Source: Pseudomonas sp. Ga0074129 (lineage in GTDB: Bacteria; Pseudomonadota; Gammaproteobacteria; Pseudomonadales; Pseudomonadaceae). From it: a DNA stretch of 64,000 nt. The notes under the pieces are model-generated. The model ran no database searches, was not told the origin of the DNA, and worked only from the letters and a program-made list of their open reading frames with translations. The stretch is taken from assembly GCA_001465025.1 (NCBI GenBank), contig LNDO01000073.1, positions 50,223-114,222 of the forward strand, written 5' to 3'. The position numbers were made by a program, and so were the translations under genes. Of this stretch, positions 55,553-64,000 are shown piece after piece (position 1 is the first letter of the stretch; the number at the start of each line of letters is the position of its first letter).

Positions 55553-56487
55553 AAAACGCCGATTGGCAGGCCGACCTGCAGCAACTTCGCCAACTGCGAC
55601 TGTTCAACAACGTCGCCGCCAGCAGCATCAACCTGCTGCTCAAAGAGTTTCGTGCCTGCGATCTTGAAACCGGCGACATCCTGCTCTCCCCTTTTGATCG
55701 CAACCAATACCTCTATCTGCTCCTCAACGGTGAACTGGTCGTTCACCTCGGCTCACTCGACAGCCAGCCCGTCAGCACCTTGAAAGCAGGCGAATGTGCC
55801 GGCGAAATCAGCTTTATTGATAACGAGCGTCCATCGGCTTACGTGGTGGCCAGCCAGCCTTGCAGTGTGCTGCGCTTGCATCGCGAATCATTGTTCAAAC
55901 TTTTCCAGCACTCACCCGAGATGATGCAAAACCTACTTGAGTTGCTTTGCGAGCGCGTGCGGCAAGGCAACCGGCTGATTCTCGACAGCGAACAAACCGC
56001 CAACATTGATGCCCTAACGGGTGCCTATAACCGCCGCTGGCTCGAGCAGGTGTTCGAGCGCGAGAGCACGCGCAGTGCGTTTAACGCCAAACCGCTGTGC
56101 ATGCTGATGATCGATGTCGATCACTTCAAAAACTACAATGACCAGCACGGCCACTTGGCCGGTGACTACGCGCTGTGCCTGGTTACGCACACCCTACGCG
56201 CGCAGTTGCGTCCCAAAGACAGCCTTACTCGATTTGGCGGCGAAGAATTCATCATTTTGCTACCCGACATCGGCTTGGAAGAAGCGCGCCACATCGGTGA
56301 ACGGCTGCGCCTGGCGCTGCATCAAGTCAGCGCTTTTCATTCGCCGGTTGGCGTGCTGCCCGGAGTCACGGTGTCCATCGGCTTGGCGCAAATGCAGCCT
56401 AAAGACAGCCTACAAGGGCTTATTGCCCGTGCCGACAGCGCGCTGTATCAAGCCAAACAACAAGGCCGCGACTGTCTCTGCGGCTGA
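55549..56487 (+). CDS. Diguanylate cyclase with cyclic-nucleotide-binding domain
   Basis: A 312-residue cytoplasmic enzyme making c-di-GMP from GTP. The N-terminal half (about residues 10-130) is a CRP-like cyclic-nucleotide-binding domain (LLSPFDRNQYLYLLLNGELVVHL, LKAGECAGEISFIDNERPSAYVV), and the C-terminal half is a GGDEF domain with NIDALTGAYNRRWLE and active site GGEEF at 230-234. An inhibitory RxxD site (RPKD, 221-224) lies five residues before it, so product inhibition is likely. The start at 55549 is coupled to a 14-codon upstream frame. Confidence 0.87.
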   Translation: MKNADWQADLQQLRQLRLFNNVAASSINLLLKEFRACDLETGDILLSPFDRNQYLYLLLNGELVVHLGSLDSQPVSTLKAGECAGEISFIDNERPSAYVVASQPCSVLRLHRESLFKLFQHSPEMMQNLLELLCERVRQGNRLILDSEQTANIDALTGAYNRRWLEQVFERESTRSAFNAKPLCMLMIDVDHFKNYNDQHGHLAGDYALCLVTHTLRAQLRPKDSLTRFGGEEFIILLPDIGLEEARHIGERLRLALHQVSAFHSPVGVLPGVTVSIGLAQMQPKDSLQGLIARADSALYQAKQQGRDCLCG

Positions 56488-56619
56488 CTGTCACGTCCAA
56501 ACACAACGCTTTGTAACCTGCGCTCACAGCACGGAACACAGACGATCCGGCGCGGCACTTCGCCGCGCCGGTTTCTTGCTTTACACTGGCGCCCGTTCAC
56601 TCCTTAACCAATTGATGAG

Positions 56620-58047
56620 ATGACCGTGCTCAAAGCACTCAAGAAAATATTCGGCAAAGCCGAGGGCGAGCCAGTCAGCCCAACCCGTCAGCCCGAAATA
56701 CCGAGCGCACCCCGCGCCACACAGGACGACAGCGCAGACAAGCCGCGCACCGCCGAACAGGCCGCGTCACCGCAGCAACCTGCTGGCAAAACCGCTAAAG
56801 CGCGTCGCGAGCGGGCGGTAAAACCCGTCGATACCTGGACCCTGGAAGACTTCGCCGTCGAACCGGCCGAAGGTAAAACCCGCTTTCACGATTTCAAGCT
56901 CTCATCGGAGCTGATGCACGCCATTCACGATCTCGGCTTCCCTTACTGCACGCCAATCCAGGCGCAGGTGCTGGGCTATACCCTCAACGGTCGCGATGCC
57001 ATTGGTCGTGCGCAAACGGGCACCGGTAAAACCGCCGCCTTCCTGATCTCGATCATCACCCAACTGCAGCAGACCACCGCGCCGAAAGAGCGCTACATGG
57101 GTGAACCGCGCGCACTGATCATCGCCCCCACCCGCGAACTGGTGGTGCAGATCGCCAAAGACGCCGCTGACCTGACCAAATACACCGGCCTCAACGTGAT
57201 GAGTTTTGTCGGCGGCATGGACTTCGACAAACAGCTCAAACTGCTGGAATCGCGCTACTGCGACATTCTGGTGGCCACGCCGGGCCGTCTGCTGGACTTC
57301 AACCAACGCGGTGAAGTGCACTTGGACATGGTCGAAGTGATGGTGCTCGATGAAGCTGACCGCATGCTTGATATGGGCTTTATCCCCCAGGTGCGGCAGA
57401 TTATTCGTCAGACTCCGATGAAGGGCGAACGGCAAACGCTGCTGTTCTCAGCCACCTTCACCGAAGATGTGATGAACCTCGCCAAACAGTGGACAACCAA
57501 TCCAGCAATTGTCGAAATCGAACCAGAAAACGTCGCCAGCGATACCGTTGAACAGCACGTTTACGCGGTGGCCGAAAGCGACAAGTACAAGCTGCTGTAC
57601 AACCTGATTACGCAAAACGACTGGATCCGCGTCATGGTCTTTGCCAACCGCAAAGATGAAGTACGACGCATCGAAGAGCGCCTGACCCGCGACGGCATCA
57701 GTGCCGTGCAAATGTCCGGCGATGTGCCGCAGCACAAACGCATCCGCGCCCTCGAAGGCTTCCGCGAAGGCAAGATCCGCGTGATGGTCGCCACCGATGT
57801 AGCCGGCCGTGGTATTCACGTGGATGCGATCAGTCACGTGATCAACTTCACCCTGCCGGAAACCCCTGACGACTATGTGCACCGCATCGGTCGTACCGGG
57901 CGTGCGGGCACCAGCGGCACCTCAATCAGCTTTGCCGGTGAAGACGACGCCTACGCACTGCCGGGCATCGAAGCATTGCTGGGGCGCAAAATCGCCTGCG
58001 AAATGCCGCCAGACGAGCTGCTCAAGCCGGTGCCGCGCAAGCACTAA
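56620..58047 (+). CDS. rhlB: DEAD-box RNA helicase RhlB
   Basis: A 475-residue ATP-dependent RNA helicase, in many gammaproteobacteria part of the RNase E degradosome. A basic, disordered N-terminal extension (about residues 1-75) precedes the core: Q motif [10 protein letters not shown], Walker [21 protein letters not shown] in [16 protein letters not shown], and in the second domain [25 protein letters not shown] and [10 protein letters not shown]. It is closed by a strong bidirectional terminator shared with dinB. The C-terminal tail is short and basic. Confidence 0.92.
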   Translation: MTVLKALKKIFGKAEGEPVSPTRQPEIPSAPRATQDDSADKPRTAEQAASPQQPAGKTAKARRERAVKPVDTWTLEDFAVEPAEGKTRFHDFKLSSELMHAIHDLGFPYCTPIQAQVLGYTLNGRDAIGRAQTGTGKTAAFLISIITQLQQTTAPKERYMGEPRALIIAPTRELVVQIAKDAADLTKYTGLNVMSFVGGMDFDKQLKLLESRYCDILVATPGRLLDFNQRGEVHLDMVEVMVLDEADRMLDMGFIPQVRQIIRQTPMKGERQTLLFSATFTEDVMNLAKQWTTNPAIVEIEPENVASDTVEQHVYAVAESDKYKLLYNLITQNDWIRVMVFANRKDEVRRIEERLTRDGISAVQMSGDVPQHKRIRALEGFREGKIRVMVATDVAGRGIHVDAISHVINFTLPETPDDYVHRIGRTGRAGTSGTSISFAGEDDAYALPGIEALLGRKIACEMPPDELLKPVPRKH

Positions 58048-58058
58048 CGGCATTTACG

Positions 58059-58091
58059 AAAAAGGCGAAGCCCTCTGGCTTCGCCTTTTTT
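58059..58091. terminator. Bidirectional intrinsic terminator
   Basis: GGCGAAGCC and GGCTTCGCC with a four-base loop, flanked by A5 and T6 runs, between rhlB and the convergent dinB. Confidence 0.88.
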
Positions 58092-58121
58092 ATGCGCAAC
58101 AGCTAATCACCGCGCCCTGCA

Positions 58122-59183
58122 TCAGGGTGCAAACAACTCAAGTTGCTCATGCCGACCACGCAAGTCATGCAGACGCACACCAACGCCCAGCAGACGCACA
58201 GCCTTGTTGCCGCGTGCAAAAGCGGCACTGATCAGCCGGGTGTAACTGTCTAAATCCCGGCGTGCGCCTGCCTGCTCCAGCGTGGTTTGCGAAAAATCAT
58301 GGAACTTGATTTTGACGAAGGGTTTATCAGCCCGATAACTCGGATCAAGCCGCGCCATACGCCCCGCCAGCTCCTCGAGCAATCCAGGCAGCTGCTCAAT
58401 ACAGGCCGCCAGGTCTGGCAGATCCTTATCGAAGGTGTTTTCAACACTGACCGACTGGCGCCGGCTGTCATTGTGTACTGCGCGCTCATCCACCCCGCGC
58501 GCAAGGCCCCACAAGCGCTCGCCGAAACTGCCGAACTCCTTGACCAACGCCAACTTGTTCCATTCGCGTAAATCACTGCAGGTGCGAATGCCCATGCGCG
58601 CCAATTTATCGGCCGTGACCTTGCCTACGCCATGCAACTTGCTGACCGGCAAGGCCGCAACAAAATCCTCAACCTGATCAGGCGTGATCACGAACAAGCC
58701 ATTGGGCTTCTTCCAGTCGCTGGCAATCTTAGCGAGAAACTTATTCGGCGCGACACCCGCCGACACGGTGATGTGCAGCGCCTGCGACACACGCGTACGA
58801 ATATCTTGCGCAATGCGCGTGGCGCTGCCAGCGAAATGCGGGCTGTCGCTGACATCCAGATAAGCTTCATCCAGCGACAACGGCTCGATCAGCTCGGTGT
58901 AATCGCGAAAAATCGCCTGAATTTCCCGTGAAACCGCCTTATAAGCGTCCATGCGAGGTTTAACGATGACCAGCTCCGGGCATAGCTTCAACGCCTGCCC
59001 AGATGCCATCGCCGAGCGCACACCATAACTGCGCGCCTCGTAGTTACAGGTGGCAATCACACCGCGTCGATCAGCCGAGCCCCCCACAGCCAAGGGCTTA
59101 CCGGCCAAGCTGGGGTCATCGCGCATCTCAATGGCCGCATAAAAACAATCGCAATCGACATGGATAATCTTGCGAACGCTCAT
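58122..59183 (-). CDS. dinB: DNA polymerase IV
   Basis: A 353-residue Y-family translesion polymerase. Catalytic acidic residues are in [18 protein letters not shown] and in [13 protein letters not shown]; the little finger ends with the clamp-binding tail EQLELFAP. Palm, fingers and thumb order is normal ([40 protein letters not shown]). The ATG at 59183 is chosen, with GAGG upstream. No LexA box was recognised in the short gap to the zinc-ribbon gene, which reads in the same direction. Confidence 0.93.
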   Translation of the reverse strand: [353 protein letters not shown]

Positions 59184-59206
59184 CGCCGGCCTCAGCAAAC
59201 AGGCTA

Positions 59207-59422
59207 CTACTGCTCAGCCGCACTAACAGGTGCAGAAGGCGCAGCTTCAGTAGCGGCCTCCTCTTCTTTATTCATGTAGGACTGAATAACCAAAATCACA
59301 ATCAACATAAACGCCGCCAACGGCAGCAACTTACCCTTTGCCGGCACCGCCGCACCGCAACCTGGACAGGTTTTGGCATCAACAGGCAGTTGAGCACCGC
59401 ACGCCTTGCAATCACCACGCAT
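59207..59422 (-). CDS. Small zinc-ribbon membrane protein
   Basis: A 71-residue protein with a zinc ribbon made of two CxxC pairs (CKACG and CPGCG, residues 5-23), a single membrane segment (about residues 33-47, LPLAAFMLIVILVIQSY) and an acidic, Ala/Pro-rich tail. Orientation is likely ribbon in the cytoplasm. It lies 23 bases upstream of dinB on the same strand, perhaps cotranscribed. Function unknown. Confidence 0.8.
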   Translation of the reverse strand: MRGDCKACGAQLPVDAKTCPGCGAAVPAKGKLLPLAAFMLIVILVIQSYMNKEEEAATEAAPSAPVSAAEQ

Positions 59423-59555
59423 AACATTCCCCTCATTCAGAACGGCACGGACTCTAGCCCAACCACACGGCTGCGGGCTACGTCGAAATCACTACACACC
59501 GCTTCAGTCGGCCAGCCAGTAACTGACAATAATCGATGCGCACCCAAACTTAAGG

Positions 59556-59583
59556 TTGACACTAAACTTTTCGCCGCTACAAT
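59556..59583 (+). promoter_or_regulatory. Promoter of initiator tRNA gene 1
   Basis: TTGACA and TACAAT are 16 bases apart; the mature tRNA begins only seven bases after the -10 box, with the GC-rich discriminator TGGCGCC. Confidence 0.75.
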
Positions 59584-59589
59584 TGGCGC

Positions 59590-59666
<77 letters not shown>

Positions 59667-59712
59667 GATACTCAAAAAGGATTTAAGTTATTGATTAAAA
59701 ACCACTAATCGA

Positions 59713-59740
59713 TTGACAAGGCAGCGTTCCTGTATAAAAT
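59713..59740 (+). promoter_or_regulatory. Promoter of initiator tRNA gene 2
   Basis: TTGACA and TAAAAT are 16 bases apart; the tRNA starts seven bases after the -10 box. Confidence 0.75.
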
Positions 59741-59746
59741 AGCCGG

Positions 59747-59823
<77 letters not shown>

Positions 59824-59830
59824 GATACTC

Positions 59831-59862
59831 AAAAAAGGCCACTCAATCGAGTGGCCTTTTTT
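59831..59862 (+). terminator. Terminator of tRNA copy 2
   Basis: GGCCACT and AGTGGCC with a six-base loop, A6 before and T6 after. Confidence 0.88.
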
Positions 59863-59914
59863 GTTTGGGTTGATTTTAATTTTGCTAAGCATTTGATTAA
59901 AAACAGATTTTTCG

Positions 59915-59942
59915 TTGACAGCCAATCGTTTCTGTATAGAAT
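59915..59942 (+). promoter_or_regulatory. Promoter of initiator tRNA gene 3
   Basis: TTGACA and TAGAAT are 16 bases apart; the tRNA starts six bases after the -10 box. Confidence 0.75.
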
Positions 59943-59947
59943 GGCCG

Positions 59948-60024
<77 letters not shown>

Positions 60025-60031
60025 GATACTC

Positions 60032-60061
60032 AAAAAGGCCACTCAATCGAGTGGCCTTTTT
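60032..60061 (+). terminator. Terminator of tRNA copy 3
   Basis: The same GGCCACT/AGTGGCC hairpin as after copy 2, with A5 and T5 flanks, showing that tRNA and terminator were duplicated together. Confidence 0.88.
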
Positions 60062-60245
60062 GGTAAGGCTTAAGCCTTGCCCACGTTATCGCGCGAATGA
60101 ATGCATACAAAGCAAGCAGCCCCCTACCCCGTGAAGACAACGCTCAACGCTGGTCAATTGCCAGCTCCACCGCTAGAATTGCGCACTTTTTGATCAGAGG
60201 CGCACCGAGCGCCCAGCATCGCCGAACGCGCCTGAGGTTTACAGC

Positions 60246-61571
60246 ATGTCCACGTCCGCCAGCCCTAAAGTAGGCTTTGTCTCACTCGGTTGCCCGAAAG
60301 CCCTGGTGGACTCCGAACGCATCCTCACGCAGTTGCGCATGGAAGGCTACGAAGTCGTCGCCACCTATCAAGATGCCGACGTGGTCGTGGTCAACACCTG
60401 CGGCTTTATCGACAGCGCCAAGGCAGAATCCCTTGAAGTGATCGGTGAAGCCATCAAGGAAAACGGCAAAGTCATCGTCACCGGCTGCATGGGCGTCGAA
60501 GAAGGCAACATCCGCGACGTCCACCCCAGCGTGCTATCAGTAACCGGCCCGCAGCAGTACGAACAAGTGGTTAACGCCGTGCACCAAGTCGTGCCGCCGC
60601 GTCAGGACCACAACCCACTGATCGACCTGGTGCCGCCGCAGGGCATCAAACTCACCCCGCGCCACTACGCCTACCTGAAGATTTCCGAAGGTTGTAACCA
60701 CAGCTGCAGCTTCTGCATCATCCCCTCGATGCGCGGCAAGCTGGTCAGCCGCCCAGTGGGCGAAGTCCTCAATGAAGCCGAGCGCCTGGTTAAATCCGGC
60801 GTAAAAGAGCTGCTGGTGATCAGCCAGGACACCAGCGCCTACGGCGTGGACATGAAGTACAAAACCGACTTCTGGAACGGCCAGCCGGTGAAAACCCGCA
60901 TGACCGAGCTCTGCCAGGCGCTCTCGACCCTGGGCGTATGGGTGCGCCTGCACTATGTCTACCCCTACCCGCACGTCGACGAACTGATCCCGCTGATGGC
61001 TGCCGGCAAAATCCTGCCGTACCTCGACATTCCCTTTCAGCACGCCAGCCCGAAAGTGCTCAAGGCCATGAAGCGCCCAGCGTTCGAAGACAAAACCCTG
61101 GCGCGGATCAAAAACTGGCGCGAAATCTGCCCCGAACTCACCATCCGCTCGACCTTTATCGTCGGCTTCCCTGGTGAAACCGAAGAAGACTTCCAATACC
61201 TGCTCAACTGGCTGACCGAAGCCCAACTGGACCGCGTCGGCTGCTTCCAATACAGCCCAGTCGAAGGCGCACCGGCCAACGACTTGGATCTGGACGTGGT
61301 CCCGGACGACGTCAAACAAGACCGCTGGGACCGCTTTATGGCCCACCAACAAGCCATCAGCACGGCGCGCCTGCAACTCAAAGTCGGCAAAGAAATGGAC
61401 GTGCTGATCGACGAAGTCGACGACCAAGGCGCTGTCGCACGATGCTACGCCGACGCGCCAGAAATCGACGGCAGCGTGTTTATCGCCAGCACCGCCGTCA
61501 GCCCAGGCGACAAAGTGCGCGTACGCATTGTTGATGCCGACGAATACGACATGTGGGCCGAACTGGTTTAA
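60246..61571 (+). CDS. rimO: Ribosomal protein S12 methylthiotransferase RimO
   Basis: A 441-residue radical-SAM iron-sulfur enzyme that adds a methylthio group to Asp of ribosomal protein S12. The N-terminal cluster Cys are C16, C52 and C81 ([26 protein letters not shown]); the radical-SAM CxxxCxxC is C150, C154, C157 in CNHSCSFC; a C-terminal TRAM domain starts near residue 375 and ends MWAELV. It shares a bidirectional terminator with the convergent integrase gene. Confidence 0.95.
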   Translation: MSTSASPKVGFVSLGCPKALVDSERILTQLRMEGYEVVATYQDADVVVVNTCGFIDSAKAESLEVIGEAIKENGKVIVTGCMGVEEGNIRDVHPSVLSVTGPQQYEQVVNAVHQVVPPRQDHNPLIDLVPPQGIKLTPRHYAYLKISEGCNHSCSFCIIPSMRGKLVSRPVGEVLNEAERLVKSGVKELLVISQDTSAYGVDMKYKTDFWNGQPVKTRMTELCQALSTLGVWVRLHYVYPYPHVDELIPLMAAGKILPYLDIPFQHASPKVLKAMKRPAFEDKTLARIKNWREICPELTIRSTFIVGFPGETEEDFQYLLNWLTEAQLDRVGCFQYSPVEGAPANDLDLDVVPDDVKQDRWDRFMAHQQAISTARLQLKVGKEMDVLIDEVDDQGAVARCYADAPEIDGSVFIASTAVSPGDKVRVRIVDADEYDMWAELV

Positions 61572-61589
61572 CCATCGGTAACCACCCAC

Positions 61590-61630
61590 AAAAAATGCCG
61601 CTTACGCCAAACACGCAAGCGGCATTTTTT
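61590..61630. terminator. Terminator between rimO and intI
   Basis: AAAAATGCCGCTT and AAGCGGCATTTTT form a long stem usable from both sides; it also marks the left edge of the integron. Confidence 0.85.
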
Positions 61631-61654
61631 ATAACGGCGCAAACACAAACCCCA

Positions 61655-62620
61655 TTACATACGATCCAAGGGACTCAACACAGCCAACCCGCCGCGATTC
61701 AGTACATGGGTATAAATCATCGTGGTTTTCACATCCGAGTGACCCAGCAACTCCTGCACCGTGCGAATATCCTGACCGCTCTCCAACAGATGCGTAGCGA
61801 ATGAATGGCGCAATGTATGCGGCGTGGCCAACTTCACAATGCCTGCACGCTTTATCGCCGCCTTAAAACCACGCTGCACACGCTTTTCATCAATATGGTG
61901 CCGCCGTGTTTTACCGCTACGTGGATCAACCGACAGCCCGGCAGCCGGAAATACGTATTGCCAACACCACTCCCACGGCCCCTTGGGATATTTGCGCTCC
62001 AGTGCAAACGGCATATACACATCACCACGCCCCGCCTCCAACTCCACCGCATGCCGTGCCCTGACAACCGCAAAATGCTGCTTAAGCGGCGCTACCAAAG
62101 AGCGCGGCAACACCGTTACACGGTCTTTCATGCCCTTACCATCACGCACCACAATCTCGCCCCGGTTAAAATCCACATCCTTAACCCGCAGACGCAACAC
62201 CTCCATCAAACGCATACCCGAGCCATACAGCAAATTAGCCACCAGCCAAATATCGCCCTCCAACTGAGCCAAAATGCCCTGCACCTCAGCAATGGTCAGC
62301 ACCACCGGCAAACGGCTCGGCTTTTTAGCCCGCACCACCTCACCCAGCCAAGGCAAATCCAGCTTCAGCACCTGCTTATAAAGAAACAAAAGCGCCGCCA
62401 GCGCCTGATTCTGCGTGGACGCCGAAACATTCTTGCGCACCGCCAAATCAGACAAGAAAGCCTCCACCTCAGCCGCCCCCATCTCCCCCGGATGCTGATA
62501 ATGATGGAAACGAATAAAGCGCTTAACCCACTCGCAATAGACTTGCTCCGTGCGAATCGAGTAATGTTTCAAGCGAATTTGCTCACGAACCTGGTCGAGC
62601 AACCGAGGCTTTCCGTCCAT
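61655..62620 (-). CDS. intI: Integron integrase IntI
   Basis: A 321-residue tyrosine recombinase that recombines attI with folded single-stranded attC sites. The N-terminal SAM-like DNA-binding domain (about residues 5-90) is followed by the catalytic domain with R137, H268, R271, H294 and Y303 ([36 protein letters not shown]). The IntI-specific insertion is clear at about 206-242: [20 protein letters not shown], then [12 protein letters not shown]. The ATG at 62620, with GGGAG upstream, gives the usual pseudomonad IntI length; the longer frame upstream is rejected. All catalytic residues are intact, so it is probably active. Confidence 0.95.
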   Translation of the reverse strand: MDGKPRLLDQVREQIRLKHYSIRTEQVYCEWVKRFIRFHHYQHPGEMGAAEVEAFLSDLAVRKNVSASTQNQALAALLFLYKQVLKLDLPWLGEVVRAKKPSRLPVVLTIAEVQGILAQLEGDIWLVANLLYGSGMRLMEVLRLRVKDVDFNRGEIVVRDGKGMKDRVTVLPRSLVAPLKQHFAVVRARHAVELEAGRGDVYMPFALERKYPKGPWEWCWQYVFPAAGLSVDPRSGKTRRHHIDEKRVQRGFKAAIKRAGIVKLATPHTLRHSFATHLLESGQDIRTVQELLGHSDVKTTMIYTHVLNRGGLAVLSPLDRM

Positions 62621-62639
62621 GGTGTATAACTCCCTTATT

Positions 62640-62756
62640 TGCCGAATCACAGCCGCAGCCATGAGACTAGACGGCCCTCCACGGCTCGACAAGAAGGTTA
62701 TCCACCACGCCCGAAAAAGCATTACGGCACCAAGTGGTGTCTATTTATAGTTATGT
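62640..62756 (+). other. Putative attI region
   Basis: Space between the intI start and the first cassette. A crossover point may be at GTTATGT (62750-62756), giving 27 bases to the first cassette ATG; GTTATCC at 62697 is an alternative. Neither fits GTTRRRY exactly, so the boundary is tentative. No LexA box is seen. Confidence 0.45.
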
Positions 62757-63610
62757 ACCACAGCATGGAAATTACTCATGGACAGAAAACTTTTAAAGCT
62801 CCCGTTTAGTCCTGACAGTAGCCCTGACTGGATATGCCCGACATGCAGTAAAGGACTCCTTCGAATAAAGGAAAATTCGTTTATACACGAAGAAGCTCGC
62901 CACTCACGAGAGGCACATGATCACCCCGCATGGGAGCCCGAGTGGATTAGAAGCATCTACACGTGCTTATTGATTTGCTCTAATGAAAAATGCAGGGAAG
63001 TAGTCGCTAGCAGCGGAACAGGCTCAGTTGACTGGGACATAATTGAGGACGAATACGGCCAGCAAGACCAGGTGTATTCAGACTTCTTTATACCCAAGTT
63101 TTTCGAGCCTCATTTGAACATTTTCCCTATTCCCAAAGACTGCCCCGCATCGGTAGTGGCGCTGTTAAACGAATCATTCAAATTATTTTTCTCCAGCCCC
63201 AGCGCCGCAGCAAATAATGTAAGAGCTGCCATTGAGGAGCTATTAACAGAACTTAAAATAAAAAGATTTACCACTGCAAATGGAAAGCGCAGATTTATCA
63301 GTTTGCATCAAAGAATAGGCTTGCTCCCCGCAAAATACGCCCAGTTCAAAGATATGATTTTAGCCATTAAATGGCTGGGTAATGCTGGCAGCCATGGCCA
63401 TGGCGAAGTCACAGCAGATGATGTAATGGATTCGTATGAGTTAATAGAACACATACTTCAAGAGATATACGAGCCTAAAGTTAAAAAACTCAAAGCCTTA
63501 GCCAAAAAAGTTAATAAGAAAAAGGGGCCTGCGTAGTGGCACATAACAATGCGCTCAAATCGCTCACTTCGTTCGCTGGGACGGCGTGCCGCCGCCCCTT
63601 AGCTTAATCG
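62751..63610 (+). mobile_element. Gene cassette 1
   Basis: About 860 bases from the attI crossover to the attC crossover G/TTAG at 63610/63611. It holds one plus-strand gene starting 27 bases in and stopping a few bases before attC, the classical cassette layout. The DNA is clearly more AT-rich than the surrounding chromosome. Confidence 0.82.
62778..63536 (+). CDS. Cassette protein with zinc ribbon and DUF4145-like domain
   Basis: A 252-residue cytoplasmic protein. The N-terminal part has a Cys set that could form a zinc ribbon (C20, C23 in CPTC; C67, C72 in CSNEKC). The C-terminal part (about residues 125-235) resembles DUF4145: LLNESFKLFFSSPSAAANNVRAAIEELL, LHQRIGLLP, and IKWLGNAGSHGHGE with the GNxxxH signature (N202, H206, H208). 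The tail is Lys-rich. DUF4145 domains often accompany restriction or other defence proteins and look HEPN-like. AT-rich codon use and the attC that follows show it arrived as an integron cassette. Function unknown. Confidence 0.82.
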   Translation: MDRKLLKLPFSPDSSPDWICPTCSKGLLRIKENSFIHEEARHSREAHDHPAWEPEWIRSIYTCLLICSNEKCREVVASSGTGSVDWDIIEDEYGQQDQVYSDFFIPKFFEPHLNIFPIPKDCPASVVALLNESFKLFFSSPSAAANNVRAAIEELLTELKIKRFTTANGKRRFISLHQRIGLLPAKYAQFKDMILAIKWLGNAGSHGHGEVTADDVMDSYELIEHILQEIYEPKVKKLKALAKKVNKKKGPA

Positions 63611-63616
63611 TTAGAA
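63540..63616 (+). other. attC site of cassette 1
   Basis: Starts with the R''-like ACATAAC and ends with the R'-like GTTAGAA. Between lie the pseudomonad-type inner segments TCGCTCACTTCGTTCGCT and a GGCG-tgc-CGCC hairpin tip. It aligns with the site at 63928-64000 in ends, spacing and inner words. Confidence 0.85.
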
Positions 63617-64000
63617 GCGGCTGTTTATTTGGTAGTTTTAATATGCAAGGAAGCATCAATAAAATGCTGAGTCCGCACCATCGCAATGATTTAAGAACCC
63701 GTTTCGTCATCAAAAACGGCAGCGTTCTTATCAGTTTTGGCACGTCAACATGCTGAACATCTCGAAAGCTTTGCATCGGCGCGCTCGGCCCTTCGCTGGC
63801 GCACAGGCCATACACCAAATGTATTTGCCGTGCGGGCAATCGTCCGCACGTTCGTTGCCCACCATTTTGGTTCGACTTGAGGTAAAGTCTGCGTTGCCTG
63901 CGAAATCAATGTCCGACATGCCACCACTTCTAACAATAAGTTCAAGTCGTTCGCTTCGCTCACTAGGACGGGCTAAAGCCCGCCCCTTAACTTAACGTTA
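63611..64000 (+). mobile_element. Gene cassette 2, no clear protein
   Basis: About 388 bases from the previous crossover to the attC at the window edge. The only plus-strand frame in a usual cassette position is 37 codons (63643-63756), without a convincing ribosome binding site. Longer frames on either strand run into the attC sites. It contains two overlapping hairpins (arms 63829-63835 with 63844-63850, and 63834-63839 with 63855-63860), so an RNA or regulatory role is possible. Confidence 0.7.
63928..64000 (+). other. attC site of cassette 2, cut by the window edge
   Basis: TTCTAAC at the left, inner TCGTTCGCTTCGCTCACTAG, the hairpin GGGC-taaa-GCCC and CTTAACGTTA at the right; the last bases of the R' site lie beyond the window. 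It is a clear relative of the attC at 63540. Confidence 0.82.

Larger units (their letters stand above)
61655..64000. mobile_element. Chromosomal integron, proximal part
   Basis: An IntI integrase on the minus strand, a putative attI at its 5' side, then cassettes on the plus strand ending in related attC sites (63540-63616 and 63928-64000). The second attC is cut by the window edge, so more cassettes follow. There are no transposase genes or inverted ends, fitting a sedentary integron rather than a class 1 mobile one. Confidence 0.9.

Noticed and set aside
60537-61589. 350-codon minus-strand frame over rimO
   Set aside because: Shadow of rimO in high-GC DNA; the real gene has complete radical-SAM motifs.
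61805-62629. Long plus-strand frame across the integrase gene
   Set aside because: Antisense to intI, with low-complexity His/Gln-rich sequence and no ribosome binding site.
62621-62777. LexA (SOS) box upstream of intI
   Set aside because: CTGT is present at one point but no ACAG stands at the required eight-base spacing.
63564-63839. 91-codon minus-strand frame in cassette 2
   Set aside because: It runs into the attC of cassette 1, has no ribosome binding site and no recognisable protein character.

Overview
The window looks like chromosome from a Pseudomonas species. It is moderately high in GC and densely coded, and it carries many pseudomonad genes: CysB, a SagS-type hybrid sensor, an OspR-type MarR regulator, an AapJQMP amino-acid transporter, RhlB, HtpX, DinB and RimO. 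From memory, several blocks keep the gene order of P. aeruginosa PAO1: the DAHP synthase to cysB block, the ABC exporter to htpX/tpm block, and the esterase to rhlB block. I could not check this by alignment.

Layout. 1-1.8 kb: the 3' end of malate:quinone oxidoreductase, a DUF3820-type protein and an anchored glutaredoxin. 1.9-6.5 kb: a six-gene minus-strand copper cluster (CopL-like protein, small exported protein, TolC-family lipoprotein, multicopper oxidase, cupredoxin, CusF-like protein) with no inner-membrane pump. 6.6-23.6 kb: housekeeping and metabolism, including a UvrD/HelD-like helicase, a GST, an aminotransferase divergent from a MarR regulator, LysE and BenE transporters, DAHP synthase, PilZ, a PanE-like reductase, a 5'-nucleotidase, Usp, CysB, a BASS transporter, an SDR and an MDR oxidoreductase. 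22.9-26.9 kb: a Cys-rich unknown gene divergent from a sensor kinase and two response regulators, one with a catalytically degenerate HD-GYP domain. 26.9-33 kb: an RND efflux pair and an ABC-2 exporter. 33-37.4 kb: a transglutaminase-like protein, FadE and a tRNA Gly-Glu-Gly-Glu array. 37.5-48.6 kb: SagS and an oxidative-damage repair group (GST, GAF-type fRMsr, OspR, glutathione peroxidase, MsrB), then AlaA, an SDR, HtpX and Tpm. 48.8-58 kb: a LigB-type dioxygenase, AapJQMP, an esterase, a cNMP-binding/GGDEF diguanylate cyclase and RhlB. 58-61.6 kb: DinB, a zinc-ribbon membrane protein, three initiator tRNA genes and RimO.

61.65-64.0 kb: the start of a chromosomal (sedentary) integron. A clear IntI integrase faces away from an array in which two cassettes are visible, each ending in a pseudomonad-type attC site. 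The first encodes a zinc-ribbon/DUF4145 protein in AT-rich DNA. The second has no convincing protein gene. The array continues beyond the window edge and is the strongest candidate here for new biology.

Several regulatory structures are visible directly: a perfect 34-bp palindrome upstream of glutathione peroxidase, a terminator hairpin in the msrB leader, a 14-codon upstream ORF overlapping the diguanylate cyclase start, a hairpin that pairs the ribosome binding site of the RND adaptor gene, and tRNA promoters with GC-rich discriminators.
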